From Streptomyces sp. LaPpAH-108 (GTDB lineage Bacteria > Actinomycetota > Actinomycetes > Streptomycetales > Streptomycetaceae), in contig NZ_KB891994.1 of assembly GCF_000373625.1 (NCBI RefSeq), forward strand, positions 186,001 to 250,000: a stretch of DNA of 64,000 nucleotides. The letters are read 5' to 3'. Shown here piece after piece: positions 30,858 to 38,258 of this stretch. Position numbers and translations under genes: made by a program. The notes under the pieces are model-generated. The model saw nothing but the letters and a program-made list of their open reading frames with translations. It was not told where the DNA came from and ran no database searches. Positions within the stretch are counted from its first letter, which is position 1. Every line of letters starts with the position of its first letter.

Positions 30858-31683
30858 ACTGCTCCTCCACGGCGGACGAGGCGATCGTGGTGACCGCCTT
30901 GAACGTGCGAATGCACTCGTACATGGTGTCTGCGGTGTACGCCGCCTTCCGCTCCCCGATCCGCGTGACCCCGGGGACGACGGTGACGGCCATCGCCAGA
31001 TGCTCGGCGTCGAACTCGACGGCGACGGTGAACGGGCCCGCGTCCTGCGGTTCTTGGCGGACCGCGAGCCGGGCCGCCTCCCTGGCGGCGGCGCGGATGT
31101 CGGCCGCGGTGCGGGCCGGGGTGCGGCAGACGGCCGCGTACCGCGACACATGGTCCTTGACGGCGACCTTCAGCGCCTCGGGCGCGTAGCCGAGCGCGTC
31201 CTCGCAGGCCAGGTCGTCGCCGGTGACGAGCACGACGGGGACGCCGTACTCGGCGGCCACATGGGCGTTGAGCAGGCCCTCGCTCGCGCGGACGTCGTTC
31301 AGCCAGACGCCGGTGATCTGGTTGGCGAGGTAGGTGTGGGCGAGGACGCCCTCCATCCCCGCCCCGGCGTGGTACCCGATGAACGCGATCCCGTCCACGT
31401 CCCCGTGCTGCACGCCCTCCACCATGGACAGCGACTTGTGCCGCCCGGTCAGCATCTCCACCCGCTCGTCCAGGTCCTCCAGGAGCAGGTTCCGCATGGA
31501 CCAGTGGGCCTCGTTCACGAGGACCTGATCGGCGCCCCCCTCGAAGAACCCGACCGCCGCGGCGTTCACGTCCGACGTGAACAGCCCCCGGCACCGCTCC
31601 CACTGCGGCGTCCCCGGCAGCACATCCCCCGGCCAGGTGACACCCGTCGCCCCCTCCATGTCCGCACTGATGAGGATCTTCAC
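30850..31683 (-). CDS. M55 family D-aminopeptidase (DppA-like)
   Basis: A 277-residue zinc D-aminopeptidase. The zinc ligands of the DppA family are visible: Asp and Glu in LISADMEGATGV, His in VNEAHWSMRNLL, His in IGYHAGAGMEG and an acidic residue in VTGDDLACED. DppA-type enzymes cleave peptides containing D-alanine, such as murein-derived D-Ala-D-Ala. The GTG at 31683 is chosen: GGAGG lies 5 nt upstream and the conserved strand VKILISAD begins there. It is the first gene of a four-peptidase run, with a TTGTCGACAA palindrome 44 nt upstream. Confidence 0.93.
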   Translation of the reverse strand: MKILISADMEGATGVTWPGDVLPGTPQWERCRGLFTSDVNAAAVGFFEGGADQVLVNEAHWSMRNLLLEDLDERVEMLTGRHKSLSMVEGVQHGDVDGIAFIGYHAGAGMEGVLAHTYLANQITGVWLNDVRASEGLLNAHVAAEYGVPVVLVTGDDLACEDALGYAPEALKVAVKDHVSRYAAVCRTPARTAADIRAAAREAARLAVRQEPQDAGPFTVAVEFDAEHLAMAVTVVPGVTRIGERKAAYTADTMYECIRTFKAVTTIASSAVEEQYG

Positions 31684-31727
31684 CCGCACCTCCACCCTCT
31701 CCCACTCGCCACACCCGTCTGCCCCCA

Positions 31728-31737
31728 TTGTCGACAA
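31728..31737. promoter_or_regulatory. palindrome TTGTCGACAA upstream of peptidase operon
   Basis: A perfect 10-bp palindrome sits 44 nt upstream of the M55 start. The TTGT-N2-ACAA form is common in GntR/FadR-type operators of actinobacteria. It is the only obvious regulatory sign before the peptidase operon. Confidence 0.5.
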
Positions 31738-31912
31738 CACCCACGTCGCCGGACGTCAGCACACGAACGTGGCGGGTGTGCCGGAGGGCAGCGTGAGTGT
31801 ATGCAGGGAACTGATCACAGGGCGAGGAAGGGCTGGGACTGCGGCTCCGCTTGCTGCCGGCGCCTACGTGAACTGCGCGGACACGAGCACCACGGCCGAC
31901 AGCGAGTCGCGC

Positions 31913-33112
31913 TCAGCGGGGCTGCTCCTCCTCGGTCCGCCGTGCGGCGAACGGTGGCTTCGCGGGGCGGGGGCGGGCGTAGTGCGTGGCGAGTGCCTGT
32001 GCGACCTCGTGTCGGTACGGGAAGGCGCCCGGTTGATAGGCGCACCAGGGTTCCTCGGCGTAGGGGTCGCCGGTGATGCCGTAGGCCCGTGAGCGGGAGC
32101 CGCCGCATACGCGGCGGAACTCGCACGCGCCGCAGCGACCGCGGAGCATTCCGGCGGCGCGCAGGCCGGTGAAGAGGGGGGAGGTGCGGTAGAGGGAGGT
32201 GAGCGACGCCCGGCGGACGGTGCCCGCGCTGAGCGGGAGGCATCCGCCGGGGTGGACGGTGCCGGTGGGCGAGACGTGGACGAAGCCCCGGCCGGTGTCG
32301 GCGTCCAGGGGCGGACGGGTGCGGGTGCCGAGGCCGGGGGTGCGGTCCCGCAACTCCCGGTAGAGCGGCCCGAGTCCGAGTACGGCGACAGGGTCGTCAC
32401 CGTGCTCGGCGAGGATCCGCCGCTGCAGGACGACGCGGCGGAAGTGGTGGGCGCCGGTGGTCTTGACGGGCAGGGCGAGGCCCGCGTCGTGGACGAAGTT
32501 GAGCACGTCTTCCACCTCGCGGGCGGTGAGGGCCCGCAGGCCACCGGGTCCGGGCGCGGCGGGTACGGGGAAGCAGGCGCTCCACAGGGCCGCGCCGTGC
32601 CGGTCGACCAGGCGGACGATGTCGGGCAGGCCGCGGAGGTTGCGGCGGCTCACGGCGGTGTCGATCCGTACCTTCAGGCCGAGCGCGCGGGCGGTGTCCC
32701 AGGTGTCCAGGGTCCGCCGGTGTGCGCCGGGCATCTCCCTTACGGCGTCGTGCAGTTCGGCGGTCGAGCCGTGCAGGCCGAGGACGAGCCCGACGGCGCC
32801 CGCGTCCCGTACGGCCCGCAGCTGTTCGCCGCTGAGCGCGGGCGCGCCGGTCGGGCTGAGCGCGGTGCGTACGCCGAGACCGGTGCCGTAGGCGATCAGC
32901 GCGGGCAGGTCGTCCCGGCGGAACGGATCAGTGCCGGAGACGACGAACAGCGGAGCGGGCCGCCCGAACGCGGCGACCTGCCGGACCAGGTCCCGGGCCT
33001 CTGCCGCGTCCAACTCCCGTTCCCCGGGCTCCCCTTCACTCCCGTCCGTCTCCCACACGACGACGAACGGCCGCTCCGCCGGATCGTGCGCCACCCGCCG
33101 TTCCCCGCTCAC
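31913..33112 (-). CDS. radical SAM/SPASM homologue lacking the radical SAM cluster motif
   Basis: A 399-residue protein whose body matches radical SAM/SPASM maturases of the TIGR04053-like group: ERPFVVVWE at the start, FVVSGTDPFRRDDLPALIAYG in the position of GGDPLxRPDL, and SRRNLRGLPDIVRLVDRHG. The essential CX3CX2C that should follow VVVWE (about residues 22-30) is replaced by an acidic, glycine-rich stretch with no cysteine. The C-terminal SPASM-like cysteines remain: one in HPGGCLPLS, then CGACEFRRVCGG and a later EEPWCAY. It may bind an auxiliary cluster without making a 5'-deoxyadenosyl radical. The GTG at 33112 is preferred for the AGGGGG about 8 nt upstream; GTG 33121 is possible. 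Confidence 0.82.
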   Translation of the reverse strand: MSGERRVAHDPAERPFVVVWETDGSEGEPGERELDAAEARDLVRQVAAFGRPAPLFVVSGTDPFRRDDLPALIAYGTGLGVRTALSPTGAPALSGEQLRAVRDAGAVGLVLGLHGSTAELHDAVREMPGAHRRTLDTWDTARALGLKVRIDTAVSRRNLRGLPDIVRLVDRHGAALWSACFPVPAAPGPGGLRALTAREVEDVLNFVHDAGLALPVKTTGAHHFRRVVLQRRILAEHGDDPVAVLGLGPLYRELRDRTPGLGTRTRPPLDADTGRGFVHVSPTGTVHPGGCLPLSAGTVRRASLTSLYRTSPLFTGLRAAGMLRGRCGACEFRRVCGGSRSRAYGITGDPYAEEPWCAYQPGAFPYRHEVAQALATHYARPRPAKPPFAARRTEEEQPR

Positions 33113-33121
33113 CGGGCCCAC

Positions 33122-33527
33122 CCCCTGGACACGAACCGTCCGGCCGCCCCTCGGTCAGGGCAGACGATCCGGGCGGCCGGACGACGACCGACCAGGGCAC
33201 GGAACACTCCCCGCCGCGAGCGACGGCGACGGGATCGGCCTTGAGGAGGGTCGATGCGTTCGTACACGGGATACCTCCGGATCGGTCCCCGTGAGCATCC
33301 CCCGGGCCCGGTCCCGCCCGCGTCGGCCGATGGTCCTGCCGGGGTGGGTCAACGGTCCCTGTGTGCGGGGGCCATGACGCCCTGCGGATACGTGGAGGCC
33401 GCGCACAGGGAAGCCGCACACATGGAGGCTCCGCACATGGAGGTCCCGCACATGGAGGGCGCCCCCATCACTCCGCTGTCGGCGAACCCGGCTGGGCGTC
33501 GGCCGCCGGCACTGCTTGGCTGTCGGT
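33122..33527. other. 406-bp divergent intergenic region with hairpin and repeat array
   Basis: The gap between the divergent radical-SAM-like gene and the epimerase gene holds a 10-bp inverted repeat, CCGGCCGCCC (33140-33149) with GGGCGGCCGG (33171-33180), close to the minus-strand start. It also holds the 15-bp tandem array at 33387-33461. A reading frame crosses the whole gap on the plus strand but shows no protein-like sequence outside the repeats. Confidence 0.55.
33387..33461 (+). repeat. 15-bp tandem repeat array 1 (upstream of epimerase)
   Basis: Five 15-bp units start at 33387, 33402, 33417, 33432 and 33447, with consensus CGCACATGGAGGCCG. Units 3-5 share ACATGGAGG exactly and units 1-2 are degenerate. 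The array begins 141 nt and ends 66 nt before the epimerase start codon. It shares the period, the CACATGG core and a GGAGGCTCCGCACA word with the array before ctaD. Confidence 0.8.
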
Positions 33528-34526
33528 ATGGACATCTTGGTGCTGGGTGGAACCGCGTGGGTGGGCCGGGAGCTGTCGCGGCAGGCGATCGAGCGGGGTC
33601 ATCGGGTGACCTGCCTCGCTCGCGGGGAGAGCGGCGAGGTCACGGACGGCGCGGAGCTGGTGATCGCCGACCGGAGCGACCCGGCGGCGTACGCACCGCT
33701 CCTGGACCGCGACTGGGACGAGGTCGTGGAGGTCTCCTGGCAGCCAGGCTTCGTCCGTGAGGCGCTCGCCGCGCTGGGCGACCGGGCCGGGCACTGGACC
33801 TACATCTCCTCCGTCAGCGCCTACGCCTCCCACGACGTGCCGGACGCGGCCGAGTCCGCGCCCCTTCTGCCACCGGCCGAGGGAGCCGAGGCCGACCGGG
33901 CGTCGTACGGCGAGGCGAAGGTCGCCTGCGAGCAGGCGTCGACCGCCGCCGTGGGCGACCGTCTCCTCATCGCCCGCGCCGGTCTCATCGGCGGCCCCGG
34001 CGACCAGAGCGGGCGCTCCGGCTACTGGGCCGCCCGCTCCGCCCGCGACCCGCAGGGCCCCCTGCTGATCCCCGACACCCCCGCCCTGCCGACCCAGGTG
34101 ATCGACGTACGGGACCTCGTCGCCTGGCTCCTCGACTGCGCCGAGTCCGGCGTCACCGGCACCTACAACGCCGTCGGCCCCAGCGTCCCCTTCACCGAGT
34201 GGCTGCACGTCGCCCGCACCGTCGCCGGCCACGTCGGCCCCCTGGTGGCCGCCGATTCGGACTGGCTCCTCGCGAACGGCGTCGCCGAGTACATGGGCCC
34301 CGACTCCCTCCCCCTCTGGCTGGTCAGCCCCGGCCACGGCGGCTGGTCCACCCGCAACGGCAAGGCGGCCCACGCCACCGGCCTCCGCCACCGCACCCGC
34401 GCGGAACTCCTCCTCGACACCCTGTCCTGGGAACGCGAACAGGGCCTGGACCGCCCCCGCCGAGCGGGCCTCAGCGCGGAGCGCGAACGGGAGCTGCTGG
34501 AGAAGCTGGGCGGAGGCGCTGTCTGA
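33528..34526 (+). CDS. NAD(P)-dependent epimerase/dehydratase
   Basis: A 332-residue extended short-chain dehydrogenase. The nucleotide-binding motif is [11 protein letters not shown] at the N-terminus (GxxGxxG variant), then [12 protein letters not shown] and the catalytic-type [10 protein letters not shown] (Tyr-x3-Lys, here YGEAK). [23 protein letters not shown] is the usual substrate-domain landmark. This subgroup includes reductases resembling the RNA-binding chloroplast CSP41-type and isoflavone-like proteins; the substrate is unknown. The ATG at 33528 has little Shine-Dalgarno complementarity. The 15-bp repeat array 1 lies in its upstream region. Confidence 0.9.
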   Translation: MDILVLGGTAWVGRELSRQAIERGHRVTCLARGESGEVTDGAELVIADRSDPAAYAPLLDRDWDEVVEVSWQPGFVREALAALGDRAGHWTYISSVSAYASHDVPDAAESAPLLPPAEGAEADRASYGEAKVACEQASTAAVGDRLLIARAGLIGGPGDQSGRSGYWAARSARDPQGPLLIPDTPALPTQVIDVRDLVAWLLDCAESGVTGTYNAVGPSVPFTEWLHVARTVAGHVGPLVAADSDWLLANGVAEYMGPDSLPLWLVSPGHGGWSTRNGKAAHATGLRHRTRAELLLDTLSWEREQGLDRPRRAGLSAERERELLEKLGGGAV

Positions 34527-34606
34527 CTCCGGCCCCCGGCCGACTTGAAGGCACGCCCGCGCCCACCCGCACCAGATCCACCAGACGCCCGGAGCCACCC
34601 GGCCCC

Positions 34607-34963
34607 ATGAGCGACCACCCTGCCCGAATCCGCGAACTCACCCTCTACCGCCAGTACTTCGACCTCGTCGCCTCCGGCCGGAAGACCATCGAGGTCCGGG
34701 TGAAGTACCCGCACCTCGCCGACCTCGCGCCCGGTGACGTCATCCGCTTCCGCGTCAAGGGCGGAGACGACATCTGTGAAGTCGAGGTCGGGCGGGTCAC
34801 CGAGTACCCGGGGTTCGAGGCGCTGCTCGACGGTGAGGGGCCGGGCAGCATCAACCCGACCGTCTCGCGGGAGCGGCAGCTCGCGGACATCCGGGAGATC
34901 TATCCGCCCGAGAAGGAGGCGCTGGGCGTTCTCGCCATCGAGATCGTGCGGAGCGGTCGCTGA
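34607..34963 (+). CDS. ASCH domain protein
   Basis: A 118-residue single-domain protein. ELTLYRQYFDLVASGRKTIEVRVKYP is the ASCH hallmark, where a Lys/Glu/Arg set (GRKTIEVR) lines an RNA- or nucleotide-binding cleft, and FRVKGGDDICEVEVGRVTEYPGFEALL forms the beta-barrel. ASCH proteins are related to PUA domains; some are RNases or amidohydrolases acting on modified cytidines. The role here is unknown. The ATG at 34607 begins 80 nt after the epimerase stop, so a shared transcript is possible. It converges on the next gene with 16 bp between. Confidence 0.9.
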   Translation: MSDHPARIRELTLYRQYFDLVASGRKTIEVRVKYPHLADLAPGDVIRFRVKGGDDICEVEVGRVTEYPGFEALLDGEGPGSINPTVSRERQLADIREIYPPEKEALGVLAIEIVRSGR

Positions 34964-34979
34964 CCCGCTGGGCTCCTCC

Positions 34980-35420
34980 TCAGTCCGCCCCGACCCCGTA
35001 CGCCGTCACCAGCGCCGCCACCCCCGTCGTCATCGCCGCAGCCATACAGAGAGCGGTGACGAGAAGCGCGCGAGGTCGACGCGGGATGGGCACGGGCGGG
35101 GCCGCGCGCAGCTCGGCCCAGTCGCGGGCCGCCTCCTTGGACTCCCGGCGGCGGAGGATCGCGGCGCGGAGACGGAGGGCCGTCGTCGTCGCCGCGCCCG
35201 CGGTGAGGGGCACGGCGACCGGCCACCATCCCTCCGTCAGGAACAGCACCAGCGCCGAGCCACCTACCGTGGCCCAGCCCGTCAGGCACGCCGTCGCGGC
35301 CGTGCGATGGGAGGGCGGGCGGTCGGCGCCCGCGCGGAGGGCAATGTACGCGGGGACGTACCAGGCGGAGCCCGCCGCCGTCATCAAGGTGGCGCTGGCA
35401 CCCAGGACCAGGTGTGTCAC
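34980..35420 (-). CDS. small membrane protein coupled to ctaD
   Basis: A 146-residue protein with about four hydrophobic segments: residues 3-25 (LVLGASATLMTAAGSAWYVP), 42-60, 65-82 and 118-140, with a positively charged loop (RLRAAILRRRESKEAARDWAEL) between. I do not recognise the family. It begins 3 nt after the ctaD stop (TGA-GCC-GTG), so it is almost certainly co-translated with ctaD. It could be an oxidase accessory or a small subunit; it does not look like ctaC, ctaE or ctaF. The GTG at 35420 is the only start near the ctaD end. Confidence 0.75.
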   Translation of the reverse strand: MTHLVLGASATLMTAAGSAWYVPAYIALRAGADRPPSHRTAATACLTGWATVGGSALVLFLTEGWWPVAVPLTAGAATTTALRLRAAILRRRESKEAARDWAELRAAPPVPIPRRPRALLVTALCMAAAMTTGVAALVTAYGVGAD

Positions 35421-35423
35421 GGC

Positions 35424-37151
35424 TCAGTGCACCGGATCGAGGGCGGCGATCTCCGGGTGGTGGAGGTCGAAGGCGGGAGATTCGCTGCGGATGCGGGGCA
35501 GCGAGGTGAAGTTGTGGCGCGGGGGCGGGCAGGAGGTCGCCCACTCCAGGGAGCGGCCGTAGCCCCAGGGGTCGTCGACGTCCACCGGCTTGCCGTACTT
35601 GGCGGTCTTCCAGACGTTGTAGAAGAAGGGCAGCACCGACAGGCCGAGCAGGAACGAGCCGATGGTCGAGAGGGTGTTGAGGGCCGTGAAGCCGTCGGCC
35701 GCGAGGTAGTCCGCGTAGCGGCGGGGCATGCCCTCGGCCCCCAGCCAGTGCTGGACCAGGAAGGTCGTGTGGAAGCCGACCGTGAGGGTCCAGAAGGTGA
35801 TCTTGCCGAGGCGTTCGTCCAGCATCTTGCCGGTGAACTTGGGCCACCAGAAGTGGAAGCCCGCGAACATGGCGTACACGACCGTGCCGAAGACCGTGTA
35901 GTGGAAGTGGGCCACCACGAAGTACGAGTCGGACAGGTGGAAGTCCATCGGGGGCGAGGCGAGGATGACGCCGGTCAGGCCGCCGAAGACGAAGGTGATC
36001 AGGAAGCCCGTGGTCCACAGCATCGGTGTCTCGAAGGACAGGGAGCCCTTCCACATGGTGCCGATCCAGTTGAAGAACTTGACCCCGGTGGGGACCGCGA
36101 TCAGGAACGTCATGAAGGAGAAGAAGGGGAGCAGCACACCCCCTGTCACATACATATGGTGCGCCCACACGGTCACCGAGAGGCCCGCGATGGCGATGGT
36201 GGCGGCCACCAGACCCATGTAGCCGAACATGGGCTTACGGGCGAACACCGGGATGATCTCCGAGACGATCCCGAAGAACGGCAGCGCCAGGATGTACACC
36301 TCGGGATGCCCGAAGAACCAGAACAGGTGCTGCCAGAGCAGCGCTCCGCCGTTGGCCGCGTCGAAGACGTGTGAGCCGAACTTGCGGTCCATCTCCAGCG
36401 CGAACAGCGCCGCCGCCAGCACCGGGAACACGATGAGGACCAGCAGCGCGGTGAGCAGCACGTTCCAGGTGAAGATCGGCATCCGGAACATCGTCATGCC
36501 GGGCGCCCGCATACAGATGATGGTCGTGATGAAGTTGACCGCGCCGAGGATGCTGCCGAACCCGGACAGGGCCACCCCCATGATCCACAGATCGGCGCCC
36601 AGACCCGGCGAGTGCACCGCGTCCGACAGCGGGGCGTAGAGGAACCAGCCGAAGTCGGCCGCCCCGCCCGGGGTCAGGAAGCCGAACGCGGCGATGGACG
36701 AGCCGAACAGGAACAGCCAGTAGGCCAGCATGTTCAGCCGGGGGAACGCCACGTCCGGCGCGCCGATCTGGAGCGGCATGAGCCAGTTGGCGAAGCCGGT
36801 GAACAGCGGCATCGCGAACATCAGCAGCATGATCGAGCCGTGCATCGTGAACGCCTGGTTGAACTGCTCGTTCGACATGATCTGGAGCCCGGGCCGGGCC
36901 AGTTCGGCCCGCATCAGCAGCGCCAGGACCCCGCCGACGATGAAGAACACGAGCGCGGAGACCAGATACAGCGTCCCGATCTTCTTGTGGTCGGTGGTCG
37001 TCAGCCACTCCACCCACGTCGGCCGACCGGCCGTCCGCACGGCCACGCCGGATTCGCCGGACCCCCCGGATTCGCCGGCCTCCTCACGGACGGCCGGACG
37101 TATCCGCTCCCGCTCCGCGCTCGTCCCCTGATCGACCTGTGCCTCGTCCAC
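35424..37151 (-). CDS. ctaD: cytochrome c oxidase subunit I (aa3 type)
   Basis: A 575-residue heme-copper oxidase catalytic subunit with about 12 membrane helices, reducing O2 to water at heme a3/CuB and pumping protons. Visible are [16 protein letters not shown], the heme a His in [17 protein letters not shown], the CuB His-Tyr crosslink loop [13 protein letters not shown], the CuB His pair in [12 protein letters not shown], and [15 protein letters not shown]. The GTG at 37151 is chosen: GGGGAGG lies about 9 nt upstream, whereas ATG 37169 has no ribosome-binding site. No ctaC, ctaE or qcr genes are nearby, so this is a stand-alone, possibly secondary copy. The 15-bp repeat array 2 lies in its promoter region. 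Confidence 0.94.
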   Translation of the reverse strand: MDEAQVDQGTSAERERIRPAVREEAGESGGSGESGVAVRTAGRPTWVEWLTTTDHKKIGTLYLVSALVFFIVGGVLALLMRAELARPGLQIMSNEQFNQAFTMHGSIMLLMFAMPLFTGFANWLMPLQIGAPDVAFPRLNMLAYWLFLFGSSIAAFGFLTPGGAADFGWFLYAPLSDAVHSPGLGADLWIMGVALSGFGSILGAVNFITTIICMRAPGMTMFRMPIFTWNVLLTALLVLIVFPVLAAALFALEMDRKFGSHVFDAANGGALLWQHLFWFFGHPEVYILALPFFGIVSEIIPVFARKPMFGYMGLVAATIAIAGLSVTVWAHHMYVTGGVLLPFFSFMTFLIAVPTGVKFFNWIGTMWKGSLSFETPMLWTTGFLITFVFGGLTGVILASPPMDFHLSDSYFVVAHFHYTVFGTVVYAMFAGFHFWWPKFTGKMLDERLGKITFWTLTVGFHTTFLVQHWLGAEGMPRRYADYLAADGFTALNTLSTIGSFLLGLSVLPFFYNVWKTAKYGKPVDVDDPWGYGRSLEWATSCPPPRHNFTSLPRIRSESPAFDLHHPEIAALDPVH

Positions 37152-37203
37152 CGGACGGTGCCTCCCCATCTGCGTTTGTGGCTGTCGGGCCGGGGAGGCT
37201 CCG

Positions 37204-37293
37204 CACACATGGTGCAGCCACACGTGGTGAGGCCACACCTGGTGACCGCGCACATGGGCGCCCCACACATATGGGCCGCACACACAGTGGTGG
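37204..37293 (-). repeat. 15-bp tandem repeat array 2 (upstream of ctaD)
   Basis: Six 15-bp units start at 37204, 37219, 37234, 37249, 37264 and 37279, consensus on the plus strand CACACATGGTGNNGC. Neighbouring units differ at 4 to 7 positions. Its far edge is 142 nt upstream of the ctaD GTG and its near edge 53 nt. The flanking word GGAGGCTCCGCACA (37195-37208) is identical to part of array 1. Confidence 0.8.
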
Positions 37294-37360
37294 GACACGG
37301 CGTCTCCCGGCCGCCGCCACATGATCGTCGCTGGGTACCCCCGGCCCGATAGGGGCGAAC

Positions 37361-37389
37361 GGTCCCGGCCTCATCGAACGGCCGGGACC
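37361..37389 (-). terminator. hairpin terminator after minus-strand methyltransferase
   Basis: A perfect 10-bp stem, GGTCCCGGCC (37361-37370) with GGCCGGGACC (37380-37389), has a 9-nt loop. It lies 27 nt beyond the methyltransferase stop and before the ctaD promoter region, so it insulates ctaD from read-through. Confidence 0.75.
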
Positions 37390-37416
37390 AACGGCACTAC
37401 GCCGATCGGCCCGGTC

Positions 37417-38136
37417 CTACCGGCGCGCGAGCACGAACCACCGCGCGGGCAGGTCGATCCGCGACCCGTCCGGGAAGTACTCCGTCTGCGGCAGCGCCGT
37501 CTCTCCGGTGGCCAGAATCTCCAGTCCCGCCTCCCCCAGCAGCCGCGGGATCTCTCCGTCCGGCGCGTCGGCGGGCTTGAGCCGGTGGTGGAAGACGCGG
37601 CGCAGCTTGGGCGGCGGCCCGTCCGGACCGGCGGCCGCGCGCTGCAGCACCTCCCGCGACTCGGAGGTCAGCTCGACCACGAACGCCCGCCCCGCGCTGC
37701 CGATCAGCTCGGCCACGGCGGCGGCGACGGCGGGTCGCGCCTCGGGCTCGCTCTGGTGGATGACGGCCCGCATGTAGACGTTGCTGTCCCCGAGCCGGGC
37801 GTGCAGCTTCCGCACCGCCTCGGCGTCCGTGAGGTCCAGCTGCTCGAACTCCACCGCGTCGTCCTTGGCGGCCCGGCGGGCGTGTTCGACGGCGGCGTGC
37901 GAGAGGTCGACGCCCACCGCGCGGGCGAACCGGGTGGCGAGATAGCGGGTCTGCGTGCCGTTGCCGCAGCCGAGGTCCACGATGACGCGCCCGGAGTCGG
38001 CGTGCGGCAGGAGGAGTTCGCTGTGCGGTCCGGCGGAGAGGGACGGGTCGGCGTCCCAGATGGCGGAGCCGCCCTCGCCGGGCGTCCCCTCCCAGTAACT
38101 CTCCCAATTTGAACGGTAGTTGTCGGACACGTTCAT
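37417..38136 (-). CDS. SAM-dependent methyltransferase
   Basis: A 239-residue class I methyltransferase. Motif I is IVDLGCGNGTQTRYLA (about residues 52-67), with AVGVDLSHAAVEHARR following. Instead of the usual small-molecule signature, the next part reads VYMRAVIHQSEPEARPAVAAAVAEL, ending ETEYF-like (ALPQTEYFPDGSRIDLPARW). The N-terminus NYRSNWESYWEGTPGEGGSAIWDADP resembles a small actinobacterial group of unknown substrate. The ATG at 38136 follows GGGGAGA at good spacing. A strong terminator follows. It is monocistronic. Confidence 0.88.
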   Translation of the reverse strand: MNVSDNYRSNWESYWEGTPGEGGSAIWDADPSLSAGPHSELLLPHADSGRVIVDLGCGNGTQTRYLATRFARAVGVDLSHAAVEHARRAAKDDAVEFEQLDLTDAEAVRKLHARLGDSNVYMRAVIHQSEPEARPAVAAAVAELIGSAGRAFVVELTSESREVLQRAAAGPDGPPPKLRRVFHHRLKPADAPDGEIPRLLGEAGLEILATGETALPQTEYFPDGSRIDLPARWFVLARR

Positions 38137-38258
38137 GGCGATCTCCCCAAGGTCGGTGGCGTGCTCGGGATATCGCGCCCGCCACCGCCCGGGCAAGAGG
38201 CCGGAAGGCACCTTTACGGGATGCGCGACCGGTTCTTCACCCGTCAACCACCGTCGCC

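Noticed and set aside
33254..33760. Open frame on the plus strand from the divergent gap into the epimerase gene
   Set aside because: Only the repeat part is peptide-like; it overlaps a real gene in another frame and has no conserved domain. Kept only as a finding about the repeats.
33387..37293. Repeat arrays considered as CRISPR
   Set aside because: 15-bp units are adjacent with no spacers and there is no cas gene.
35424..37322. ctaD starting at the ATG at 37322 or at 37169
   Set aside because: The first would translate the repeat array as an N-terminal extension unlike any subunit I; the second has no ribosome-binding site. GTG 37151 has GGGGAGG at good distance.
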